Source: an uncultured Eubacterium sp. | Lineage (GTDB): Bacteria > Bacillota > Clostridia > Lachnospirales > Lachnospiraceae | Assembly: GCA_946412445.1 (NCBI GenBank) | Contig: CAMKHH010000050.1 | Location: 1 to 7,590, forward strand | Length of the DNA stretch: 7,590 nt | Direction of reading: 5' to 3' | Part shown: piece by piece, positions 1 through 5,600 of the stretch | Layout of the letters: the number at the start of each line of letters is the position of its first letter | Position numbering within the stretch: position 1 is the first letter of the stretch | Program-made: the position numbers and the translations under genes | The notes under the pieces: model-generated | The model's database searches: none | What the model saw: the letters and a program-made list of their open reading frames with translations, nothing else | What the model was told of the DNA's origin: nothing

Positions 1-90
1 CCGTATTATAATTGAAATACCGCAGAATGTCAAGTAAGTGCAGGATTGATTTTTAAAAAGAAAATCTTAATACTTTGGGTATCAAAATAA

Positions 91-119
91 TTGACATTCA
101 AATATATTTGTGATATGCT
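91..119 (+). promoter_or_regulatory. Sigma-A promoter of the nitronate monooxygenase-like gene
   Basis: A perfect -35 TTGACA (91-96) is followed by a 17-bp spacer and a -10 TATGCT (114-119). A TG at 111-112 makes an extended -10. Transcription would start near 126, giving a leader of about 60 nt before the ATG at 187. This is among the strongest consensus promoters in the window. The spacer holds a perfect palindrome (99-110), listed separately, so the promoter is probably regulated. The call rests on matches to consensus, not on experiment. Confidence 0.75.
99..110. promoter_or_regulatory. 12-bp palindrome in promoter spacer, candidate operator
   Basis: CAAATATATTTG is a perfect 12-bp palindrome lying wholly between the -35 (91-96) and -10 (114-119) hexamers. 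A dimeric repressor bound there would block RNA polymerase. A second weaker dyad, TCAA-5 nt-TTGA, lies at 82-94 and overlaps the -35. The regulator is unknown. AT-rich DNA yields such palindromes by chance more easily than GC-rich DNA, so only the position makes this persuasive. Confidence 0.4.
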
Positions 120-186
120 GTTTGTTATGTAGTATTAAAAACCACTTATAAAAGATTCATTTACTATATAATTTGAGGTGAAGTGT

Positions 187-1257
187 ATGAACGGAATTAA
201 AATTGGTAAAAAGTGCAGCCGTCTTCCAATTATTCAAGGTGGAATGGGCGTAGGTGTCTCCATGCATGGTCTTGCGGGCGCAGTGGCAAAGGAAGGTGGA
301 ATCGGTATTATATCTACTGCTGACATCGGCTATCAGGAGCCCGACTTTTTAAAGTCACCCCGTGAGGCTAACTTAAGGGCAATCGGACAGGAGCTTTCTA
401 AAGCCCGTGAAATTGCACCCGGCGGAATCATAGGATTTAACGTTATGGTCGCTTTATCAGACTATGATGCGATCGTAAAGGAATGTGTGGCCCAAAAAGC
501 GGACCTGATTATTTCAGGTGCGGGATTACCCATGGACCTTCCTAAGTACGTAATTGGTACAGACACAAAGATTGCACCCATTGTTTCCTCTGCACGGGCA
601 TTTGACCTGCTCACACGAAAGTGGATGAAATCTTATCAATACCTTCCTGATCTCGTCATCATTGAGGGACCGAAAGCAGGCGGACACCTGGGCTATAAAG
701 CCGAGGAATTGGATTCCCCTGCCTGTTCACTGGAAACTACAACCAGGGAAGTTCTGGCTCATGTGAGAAAGCTGGAAGCAGAGCACAAGCAAAAGATACC
801 GGTAATTGCTGCAGGAGGTATCTTTGACGGAGAAGACATCTCACATTTTCTTTCCCTTGGCGCTTCTGGTGTTCAAATTGCCAGCCGTTTTGTTGCCACT
901 GAAGAATGTGATGCTTCCTATAATTATAAGATGGCATACGTAAATGCCACCGAAGCTGACATAGAAATCATTAAAAGCCCGGTGGGAATGCCGGGACGGG
1001 CAATCCGTAATGAATTTATAGATAGGGTAAGCCTTGCAAAGGAACCCATCAGCCGCTGCTATAACTGTATCAAGACCTGCAATGTAAAAAATGCACCCTA
1101 CTGCATCACCAAAGCCTTAATCGACGCAGTTCAGGGTGATTTGAAGAACGGCTTATTCTTCTGTGGAAGCAATGTGGGCCGGATTCATGAAATCACTACT
1201 GTACCTGCGCTGATGAACCTGTTGATGGATGAAGCTGCCCAGGCTGTCTCCGCTTAA
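187..1257 (+). CDS. Nitronate monooxygenase-family flavin oxidoreductase with C-terminal Cys cluster
   Basis: A 356-residue TIM-barrel, FMN-dependent protein of the nitronate monooxygenase / 2-nitropropane dioxygenase family, the fold shared with enoyl-ACP reductase FabK. The N-terminal flavin motif IIQGGMGVGVS (residues 15-25) and the GPKAGGHLG segment (161-169) are present; His167 matches the active-site histidine of the family. AAGGIFDGEDI (208-218) and a GASGVQIASRF segment (225-235) form the phosphate-binding end of the barrel. An unusual feature is Cys291-x2-Cys294-x3-Cys298-x7-Cys306, with Cys326 further on, which could hold an iron-sulfur cluster or zinc. The ATG at 187 is chosen because GAGGTG (175-180) sits 6 nt before it; an in-frame GTG at 178 lies inside that ribosome binding site. 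The gene stands alone on the + strand and ends at a convergent terminator. The cytoplasmic substrate is not evident; a FabK role is less likely because the sequence differs from FabK outside the core motifs. Confidence 0.88.
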   Translation: MNGIKIGKKCSRLPIIQGGMGVGVSMHGLAGAVAKEGGIGIISTADIGYQEPDFLKSPREANLRAIGQELSKAREIAPGGIIGFNVMVALSDYDAIVKECVAQKADLIISGAGLPMDLPKYVIGTDTKIAPIVSSARAFDLLTRKWMKSYQYLPDLVIIEGPKAGGHLGYKAEELDSPACSLETTTREVLAHVRKLEAEHKQKIPVIAAGGIFDGEDISHFLSLGASGVQIASRFVATEECDASYNYKMAYVNATEADIEIIKSPVGMPGRAIRNEFIDRVSLAKEPISRCYNCIKTCNVKNAPYCITKALIDAVQGDLKNGLFFCGSNVGRIHEITTVPALMNLLMDEAAQAVSA

Positions 1258-1272
1258 CTGTAAACAGAACTT

Positions 1273-1306
1273 AAAAACTGCCCTTATAGGCTAAGGAGCA
1301 GTTTTT
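1273..1306. terminator. Bidirectional terminator between the convergent flavoprotein gene and dusB
   Basis: The arms AAAAACTGC-CCTT (1273-1285) and AAGGAGCAGTTTTT (1293-1306) pair over 13 bp with one bulged base, leaving a 7-nt loop. The A-run on one side and the T-run on the other supply a U-tract in either direction, so it can end both the + strand flavoprotein gene (stop 1255-1257) and the - strand dusB operon. The dusB stop codon (1284-1286) lies inside the hairpin. Confidence 0.75.
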
Positions 1307-2243
1307 CAAGTTCTTCATAAGTTTCTATTTCGTTAATTGCGTTTCGCAGTCTGGCGGATTTAGGAAATCCGGATGTATACCACGCAATGTGCTTTCTCAT
1401 CTCCCGAATTCCTGTATAAGTACCCTTATATTTCAGCTGCATCCGGGCATGCCGTAGCATCGTATGGATTACTTCTTCCTTATCCGGCTTTGACGGGGCT
1501 TCCCCTGTTTCTATATATTGTAAGGTTCTGGAGAATATCCAGGGATTTCCTCTGGCTCCACGGGCAATCATCACACCGTCACAGCCCGTCTGATTCATCA
1601 TCTGTACTGCCTTTTTCGGCCTGTCTATATCCCCGTTGCCTATAACCGGTATAGAAACCGCTTCCTTCACCTTCCGGATGATTTCCCAATCTGCCTTACC
1701 GGCATAATACTGCTCTCTCGTTCTCCCATGGACTGCAACCGCAGCCGCTCCGCAATCCTCTATCACTTTCGCAATTTCAACGGCATTGACATGGTCTTCG
1801 TCAAATCCTCTGCGGATTTTAACTGTGACTGGCTTTTTAATTGCCTTTACGGTCTTACTCACGATCTCCTGAACCAGAGCAGGGTTCTTCATTAGCGCAG
1901 AACCCTCTCCATTGTTCACTACCTTAGGTACCGGACATCCCATGTTGATATCCAGGATATCAAAGGGGCGGTCTTCAATCTGTTTTGCCATCTCACTGAT
2001 GATATCCGGATCGGATCCAAAGAGCTGTAAAGAAACCGGATGTTCCGAAGGATGAATCTCCATTAAAGCTTCGGTATTCTTATTCTTATAAAGTATGGCC
2101 TTGGCACTGATCATCTCCATACAGATCAGACCGGCCCCCTGCTCTTTACACAGCACCCGAAACGGCAAATCGGTCACTCCGGCCATCGGTGCAAGGATTA
2201 AAGGGTTGTCCAGCTTTACAGAACCGATGGTCAACTGCTTCAC
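1284..2243 (-). CDS. dusB: tRNA dihydrouridine synthase, DusB type
   Basis: FMN enzyme that reduces specific uridines in tRNA to 5,6-dihydrouridine using NAD(P)H, in the cytoplasm. The 319-residue length is normal for the family. Visible motifs are the N-terminal LAPMAGVTDLPFR (17-29), the active-site DINMGCPVPKVV (98-109) with catalytic Cys103, the tRNA/FMN-contacting VHGRTR (171-176), GNGDI (202-206) and GVMIARGARGNPWIF (223-237). The C-terminal helical part follows. The start is a GTG at 2241-2243, supported by AAGGAG 7 nt upstream. The GTGA overlap with the stop of the preceding small gene points to translational coupling. It is the last gene of the argF-birA unit and ends in the shared terminator. 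DusB is the best subfamily fit for a Gram-positive bacterium; Dus subfamilies are otherwise hard to separate by eye. Confidence 0.94.
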   Translation of the reverse strand: MKQLTIGSVKLDNPLILAPMAGVTDLPFRVLCKEQGAGLICMEMISAKAILYKNKNTEALMEIHPSEHPVSLQLFGSDPDIISEMAKQIEDRPFDILDINMGCPVPKVVNNGEGSALMKNPALVQEIVSKTVKAIKKPVTVKIRRGFDEDHVNAVEIAKVIEDCGAAAVAVHGRTREQYYAGKADWEIIRKVKEAVSIPVIGNGDIDRPKKAVQMMNQTGCDGVMIARGARGNPWIFSRTLQYIETGEAPSKPDKEEVIHTMLRHARMQLKYKGTYTGIREMRKHIAWYTSGFPKSARLRNAINEIETYEELEKLLLSL

Positions 2244-2584
2244 GATTCTTCTCCTTCCAGATCCTCTCCCAGAAAAAACACCTTATAAAACATCTCGAGA
2301 CTTTCAAACAGCTCCCGCTTTTCCTGCTGCAGCTTTTTGATCCGGAGTGCTCCTCCGATATCGTCATACATGGCATCTGCATCCAATGCCTCGGTAGTCA
2401 TTTCCAGATTTCCGTCCACATCAAAGTAAAGTTGGAATATCCCACCAATTTCAACCGTATACATGACACACATCACATGCAGTTCTTCCTGTATGGACTG
2501 AGGCAAGGCCTGAAAATCCGGATTAAAATAATACTTCTGTTCGTATGCATTGGACACACACAAAACTACATTATCAGAATACAT
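2240..2584 (-). CDS. Small conserved-looking protein of unknown function, DUF6145-like
   Basis: A 114-residue acidic protein with no signal peptide or membrane segment, so probably cytoplasmic. The N-terminal half looks like alpha/beta structure (VVLCVSNAYEQKYYFNP near 6-22, then CVMYTVEIGGIFQLYFD at 39-55). The C-terminal third (80-114) looks like a charged helix that could form a coiled coil. It resembles a protein I recall as DUF6145 in Lachnospiraceae, but that name is from memory and unconfirmed. Translation is well supported: ATG at 2582-2584, AAAGGAG 6 nt upstream, and a 4-nt overlap with dusB. The overlap suggests a partner or accessory role with DusB, which is inference only. No catalytic motif is visible. 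Confidence 0.85.
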   Translation of the reverse strand: MYSDNVVLCVSNAYEQKYYFNPDFQALPQSIQEELHVMCVMYTVEIGGIFQLYFDVDGNLEMTTEALDADAMYDDIGGALRIKKLQQEKRELFESLEMFYKVFFLGEDLEGEES

Positions 2585-2600
2585 TTAACACTCCTTTATT

Positions 2601-2626
2601 ATCACTATACATAATCACTATACATA
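2601..2626. repeat. Perfect 13-bp tandem duplication across the birA stop codon
   Basis: ATCACTATACATA occurs twice head to tail (2601-2613 and 2614-2626). The right copy contains the birA stop codon (2618-2620) and its last two codons; the left copy lies in the 33-bp gap before the next gene. It looks like a replication-slippage duplication. The 13-bp unit is not a multiple of three, and the duplicated part lies beyond the stop codon, so the protein is not lengthened. Confidence 0.9.
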
Positions 2627-3370
2627 GGAAGATGCTCCACGAATGGAAACCTCTCCCGCGTAAACCGCTGTCACACTGCCATCCGCTCTTTCCACCAGAA
2701 GTTCACCAAAGGTATTGATTCCCTGTGCCACTCCTTCAAAGGGATTTGCCGGATTTAAGACCCTTACCGGCCGGTTGCGGTTCACAAGTATCCGGTTATA
2801 TTCTTCCACCAGACCGCTTAAATCCTGCGTTTTTAAAAAAATTTTATAATTTTTTACAAATGCAGTCATAACGGCGTCCAATATTACCTCTTTATCAATG
2901 ACAGTTCCTCTTTCCAGCTTCAGAGAAGTAGCCTTGCCCTGCAGCTCACCGGGAAATGAGGAGTTATTCACATTGATGCCGATTCCGATCACTACAAAGC
3001 GGATTCCCTGGCGGCTCGCGCTCATCTCTGTCAGGATTCCGCAAAACTTCTTCTCTCCAATCACCAGATCATTTGGCCACTTTATCTTTACCGGAACTCT
3101 CAGGACATCTGTAATCCCCTGTGCAGCCGAAAGTCCCATAACCAGCGTCAGCCCGGAAGCCTTTTCGGGAGGGATTTCCGGACGGAGTATCAGAGACATA
3201 TACAAATTATCTCCTGCAGGAGATTCCCAGCTGCGGCCACGGCGGCCGCGGCCCAAGACCTGGGAATCAGCTAAAGCGAGGGTGCCCTCAGGGGCGCCCT
3301 CTTCAGCCATCTGCTTCGCCCAGTCATTCGTAGAATCCACTTCTTTTCGAAAACAGATATTCATATTCAT
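2618..3370 (-). CDS. birA: Biotin-[acetyl-CoA-carboxylase] ligase, monofunctional (no HTH)
   Basis: Activates biotin with ATP to biotinyl-5'-AMP and attaches it to the lysine of biotin-dependent carboxylases, in the cytoplasm. The catalytic domain starts at once with FRKEVDSTNDWAK (7-19). The adenylate-binding loop GRGRRGRSW (40-48), KWPNDL (97-102), KKFCGIL with the conserved lysine (107-113) and GIGINVNN (129-136) are all intact. A C-terminal SH3-like domain follows (about 200-246). At 250 residues it lacks the N-terminal winged helix of E. coli BirA (321 residues), so it should be an enzyme only and not the biotin repressor. The start follows the argF stop by 5 nt and has no strong ribosome binding site, so it probably depends on coupling to argF. 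A second in-frame ATG two codons on (3362-3364) is possible. A GC-rich, palindrome-dense patch (3211-3268) encodes the GRGRRGR loop. Confidence 0.93.
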   Translation of the reverse strand: MNMNICFRKEVDSTNDWAKQMAEEGAPEGTLALADSQVLGRGRRGRSWESPAGDNLYMSLILRPEIPPEKASGLTLVMGLSAAQGITDVLRVPVKIKWPNDLVIGEKKFCGILTEMSASRQGIRFVVIGIGINVNNSSFPGELQGKATSLKLERGTVIDKEVILDAVMTAFVKNYKIFLKTQDLSGLVEEYNRILVNRNRPVRVLNPANPFEGVAQGINTFGELLVERADGSVTAVYAGEVSIRGASSYV

Positions 3371-3375
3371 GCGGT

Positions 3376-4365
3376 TCAGGCCCCAAGCGTAGCCGCCATT
3401 ACAGCTTTGATGGTATGCATCCGGTTCTCCGCCTCATCGAACACCTTGGATTGCGGAGATTCAAACACCTCATCGGTGACTTCCATGTCCTCCACACCAT
3501 ACTTCTCATATATCTCTTTTCCGATTTTCGTCTTCAAATCATGGAAAGCTGGCAGGCAGTGCAGGAAAATTGCTTCCGGTTTCGCCAGCCCCATCACCTT
3601 CCCGGTAACTTTATACGGAGTCAGCTCTTTAATACGCTCGTCCCATACTTCATCGGGCTCTCCCATAGAAACCCAGACATCTGTATAGATTACATCCGCT
3701 CCGGTTGCTGCCGCCGTTACGTTCTCTGTCAGCGTAATCGTACCACCGCTTTCTTCTGCCCATACCTCACACTGACTTACCAGCTCCTGGTTCGGGAAAT
3801 ATTTCTCCGGTGCGCATGCTACAAAATGCATACCCATCTTGGAGCAGGCAACCATCAGGGAATTTCCCATATTGTAACGGGCATCACCCATATAGACCAG
3901 CCTTATGCCTTCCAGATGTCCAAACTGCTCCTGTATGGTCAGAAGATCCGCCAGCATCTGGGTGGGGTGATATTCATTCGTCAGTCCATTCCACACCGGA
4001 ACTCCCGCATATCTGGAAAGCTCCTCCACAATTTCCTGTCCAAATCCACGATATTCAATCCCTTCATACATCCTGCCAAGCACCCTTGCAGTGTCCTTAA
4101 TACTTTCTTTTTTCCCAATCTGAGAGCCTGAAGGATCCAGATAAGTCGTACCCATGCCCAGATCATGAGCCGCAACTTCGAATGCACAGCGGGTTCTGGT
4201 ACTTGTTTTTTCAAAAATAAGTGCCACATTCTTTCCCCGCAGTGTATCAACTGCAATATTTCTTTTTTTCTTTTCTTTCAGCTGTGCGGACAAGTCCAGT
4301 AAAGACTTGATTTCCTCCTGGGTAAAATCTTTTAATGTTAAAAAGCTGCGGCCTTTTAAATTCAT
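3376..4365 (-). CDS. argF: Ornithine carbamoyltransferase
   Basis: Forms citrulline from ornithine and carbamoyl phosphate in arginine biosynthesis, or runs in reverse in the arginine deiminase pathway. The 329-residue protein has the carbamoyl-phosphate motif STRTR (55-59), HPTQ (133-136), the ornithine-binding SMG loop (233-235) and the catalytic HCLPAFHD (269-276). The end, [17 protein letters not shown], is close to E. coli ArgI/ArgF and to ArcB, the long form of the enzyme. No arcA or arcC is nearby, so an anabolic role is favoured but not certain. The start is set at the ATG of 4363-4365: AGGAGG (4375-4380) lies 9 nt before it but directly abuts the upstream in-frame ATG at 4372-4374, leaving no spacer. 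It is the first gene of the unit continuing into birA, and its upstream region carries ARG-box-like sites. Confidence 0.95.
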   Translation of the reverse strand: MNLKGRSFLTLKDFTQEEIKSLLDLSAQLKEKKKRNIAVDTLRGKNVALIFEKTSTRTRCAFEVAAHDLGMGTTYLDPSGSQIGKKESIKDTARVLGRMYEGIEYRGFGQEIVEELSRYAGVPVWNGLTNEYHPTQMLADLLTIQEQFGHLEGIRLVYMGDARYNMGNSLMVACSKMGMHFVACAPEKYFPNQELVSQCEVWAEESGGTITLTENVTAAATGADVIYTDVWVSMGEPDEVWDERIKELTPYKVTGKVMGLAKPEAIFLHCLPAFHDLKTKIGKEIYEKYGVEDMEVTDEVFESPQSKVFDEAENRMHTIKAVMAATLGA

Positions 4366-4374
4366 ATCTATCAT

Positions 4375-4380
4375 CCTCCT
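4375..4380 (-). promoter_or_regulatory. Ribosome binding site that decides the argF start
   Basis: AGGAGG on the - strand is a full Shine-Dalgarno match. It leaves 0 nt to the ATG at 4372-4374 and 9 nt to the ATG at 4363-4365, so the downstream ATG is the credible start. The resulting N-terminus ([14 protein letters not shown]) also fits the usual start of ornithine carbamoyltransferases. Confidence 0.8.
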
Positions 4381-4444
4381 GGCTTATACATTTTGTTACT
4401 ATTCAGCCTGATACTCTATGGCTGATAATAACTATATTTTTATA

Positions 4445-4473
4445 AATATAACATGCCCTTCTCAGATTTGCAA
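4445..4473 (-). promoter_or_regulatory. Sigma-A promoter of the argF-birA-dusB unit
   Basis: On the - strand, -35 TTGCAA (4468-4473), a 17-bp spacer and -10 TATATT (4445-4450) preceded by TGT, an extended -10. Transcription would start near 4438, giving a leader of about 70 nt. The leader holds a small inverted repeat (TCAGCC/GGCTGA, 4403-4408 and 4420-4425) of unknown meaning. No competing promoter of similar quality was seen between 4375 and 4671. Confidence 0.65.
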
Positions 4474-4479
4474 CACTGT

Positions 4480-4518
4480 TTAGCATAATTATGCACATTG
4501 CATTAATATTTATACAGA
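4480..4518. promoter_or_regulatory. Tandem ARG-box-like sites, candidate ArgR/AhrC operator
   Basis: Two 18-bp sites, 4480-4497 and 4501-4518, lie 3 bp apart, the usual spacing of paired ARG boxes. Compared with the E. coli-type consensus (WNTGAATWWWWATTCANW), each matches about 13 of 16 constrained positions by my count. The first contains the perfect palindrome GCATAATTATGC (4483-4494). They lie just upstream of the -35 of argF, not over it, which fits activation or looping better than simple occlusion. The AT-richness of the stretch lowers confidence. Confidence 0.4.
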
Positions 4519-4598
4519 AAACCTGCCACCGGCAGCTTTCCTTGCATACTTTGGTATACAGAAAACTTACCACTGGCAGCTTTCCTTGCATGCTTTGC
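4511..4598. repeat. 44-bp tandem repeat, two copies
   Basis: Copy 1 (4511-4554) and copy 2 (4555-4598) agree at 39 of 44 positions. Each begins TATACAGAAAAC and contains GGCAGCTTTCCTTGCAT. Read on the - strand, copy 1 holds CTGCC-GGT-GGCAG followed by GTTTTCT, which resembles a small Rho-independent terminator; in copy 2 the stem is weakened by substitutions. This could insulate argF from read-through of the NfeD-SPFH genes. Copy 1 overlaps the distal ARG-box-like site by 8 bp. Confidence 0.85.
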
Positions 4599-4665
4599 TA
4601 TGCATAAAGAGCATTATCATTTTACCGATAATGCTCTTACTAACGTATGCAGGAGAAGCTGCCAG
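4573..4665. repeat. Nested inverted repeat with a partial inverted copy of the 44-bp unit
   Basis: The segment 4573-4591 of repeat copy 2 can pair with 4647-4665 (19 positions: 16 Watson-Crick, one G-T, two mismatches). The right arm is therefore a partial inverted third copy of the repeat. A perfect 12-bp hairpin (4607-4638) sits within the outer arms. The whole forms a long two-tier stem-loop just after the SPFH gene. Confidence 0.7.
4607..4638 (-). terminator. Perfect 12-bp hairpin, probable terminator of the NfeD-SPFH genes
   Basis: AAGAGCATTATC (4607-4618) and GATAATGCTCTT (4627-4638) pair perfectly around an 8-nt loop. On the - strand it follows the SPFH stop by about 35 nt and runs into TTTATGC, a short and imperfect U-tract. 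The stem has only moderate GC, so termination may be partial or may need the neighbouring repeats. The + strand side has no T-run. Confidence 0.45.
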
Positions 4666-4671
4666 CCCCGG

Positions 4672-5598
4672 TTATTTCTTGTCGCTGACTACTTCTTTCA
4701 GTGTTGTAGCAAGGCTTGCCATTCCCTGAAGATCTGACGGGATCACAATCTTGGTAGCCTGGCCTTCAGCCATGCGGCCCAGGGCATCCAGGCTTTTCAG
4801 TGTCAGAACCGCCTCATCGGCTCCTGCCTCCTTCAGCATACGGATACCATCGGCATTTGCCTGCTGGACCTTCAAGATGGCCTCTGCCTCACCTTCGGCC
4901 TCACGGATACGCTTTTCTTTCTCCGCCTCAGCCCTTAAGATTGCGGCCTGCTTATTCGCCTCTGCATCCAAAATAGCGGATTCCTTTTTACCTTCGGCAA
5001 CGAGGACGGTAGACCTTTTCTCACCTTCCGCAATCAAAATGGATTCCCGTCTTTCACGCTCTGCCTTCATCTGCTTCTCCATGGCCTCCTGAATAGCGGC
5101 CGGAGGCATGATATTCTTCAACTCCACACGGTTTACTTTGATTCCCCACGGGTCCGTTGCAATATCCAGAGCCGCTCTCATCTTTGTATTAATAATTTCA
5201 CGGGAAGTCAGTGTTTCATCCAGTTCCATCTCGCCGATTATGTTACGTAATGTGGTAGCAGACAGATTTTCAATTGCCATAATCGGATTTTCCACCCCAT
5301 ATGCAAACAGCTTGGGGTCTGTAATCTGAAAGAATATGACAGTATCAATCCGCATTGTAACATTATCCTTCGTGATAACCGGCTGGGGAGGGAAATCCAC
5401 AACCTGTTCTTTCAGATTGACCTTCTTGGCTATCCGCTCAAAAAACGGAACTTTAAAATGGAGACCGGTTCCCCATGTGCCTTTGTACGCACCAAGCATC
5501 TCTATGACGTATGCCTTGGCCTGCGGTACGATTTTAATACAGGATGCCAGAATCCAAAGGATTATGGCAAGAAAAATGATAAATATCAACCAACCCAT
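4672..5598 (-). CDS. SPFH/Band 7 membrane protein (stomatin/QmcA-like)
   Basis: A 308-residue membrane-anchored scaffold protein of the stomatin-prohibitin-flotillin-HflKC superfamily. One hydrophobic segment (2-20) anchors it. The SPFH domain follows (about 24-165), with IVPQAKAYVIEMLGAYKGT (23-41), the GLHFKVPFFE strand (45-54) and NIMPPAAIQEAMEKQMKAER (162-181) at its end. A long helical region (168-250) contains six hendecads of the type xILxAEGEKxx (186-251). The C-terminal part is short and soluble. The likely role is oligomerising into membrane microdomains and partnering the NfeD protein encoded just upstream, as known for NfeD-stomatin pairs. The start is well set: AAAGGAG lies 7 nt before the ATG, inside the end of nfeD, and the genes are 2 bp apart. 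QmcA/YbbK-like is the closest type by length and order; flotillin is less likely because it is longer. Confidence 0.92.
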   Translation of the reverse strand: MGWLIFIIFLAIILWILASCIKIVPQAKAYVIEMLGAYKGTWGTGLHFKVPFFERIAKKVNLKEQVVDFPPQPVITKDNVTMRIDTVIFFQITDPKLFAYGVENPIMAIENLSATTLRNIIGEMELDETLTSREIINTKMRAALDIATDPWGIKVNRVELKNIMPPAAIQEAMEKQMKAERERRESILIAEGEKRSTVLVAEGKKESAILDAEANKQAAILRAEAEKEKRIREAEGEAEAILKVQQANADGIRMLKEAGADEAVLTLKSLDALGRMAEGQATKIVIPSDLQGMASLATTLKEVVSDKK

Positions 5599-5600
5599 AG

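Noticed and set aside
7..12. TATAAT at the left edge as another -10 element
   Set aside because: Any -35 would lie before the window and the stretch is AT-rich, so it cannot be evaluated. I see nothing else supportable in 1-80.
2189..2614. 141-residue + strand frame opposite the small gene and the start of dusB
   Set aside because: The - strand frame has strong ribosome binding sites and operon spacing; the + strand product looks like random sequence.
3415..4131. 238-residue open frame on the + strand opposite argF
   Set aside because: It is antisense to a gene with full ornithine carbamoyltransferase motifs, and its translation shows no domain. It is a shadow frame.
4403..4425. TCAGCC/GGCTGA inverted repeat in the argF leader as an attenuator or riboswitch
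   Set aside because: The stem is only 6 bp with an 11-nt loop and no U-tract or competing stem, and the leader of about 70 nt does not match a riboswitch class that I recognise.
4403..4591. 62-residue open frame on the - strand upstream of argF
   Set aside because: Its N-terminal half merely translates the 44-bp tandem repeat, it has no ribosome binding site, and it covers the argF promoter and ARG-box-like sites. A leader peptide is not supported.
4751..5092. Ser/Ala-rich + strand frame of 113 residues
   Set aside because: It is the antisense reading of the hendecad repeats of the SPFH gene; its apparent repetitiveness is inherited from that strand.
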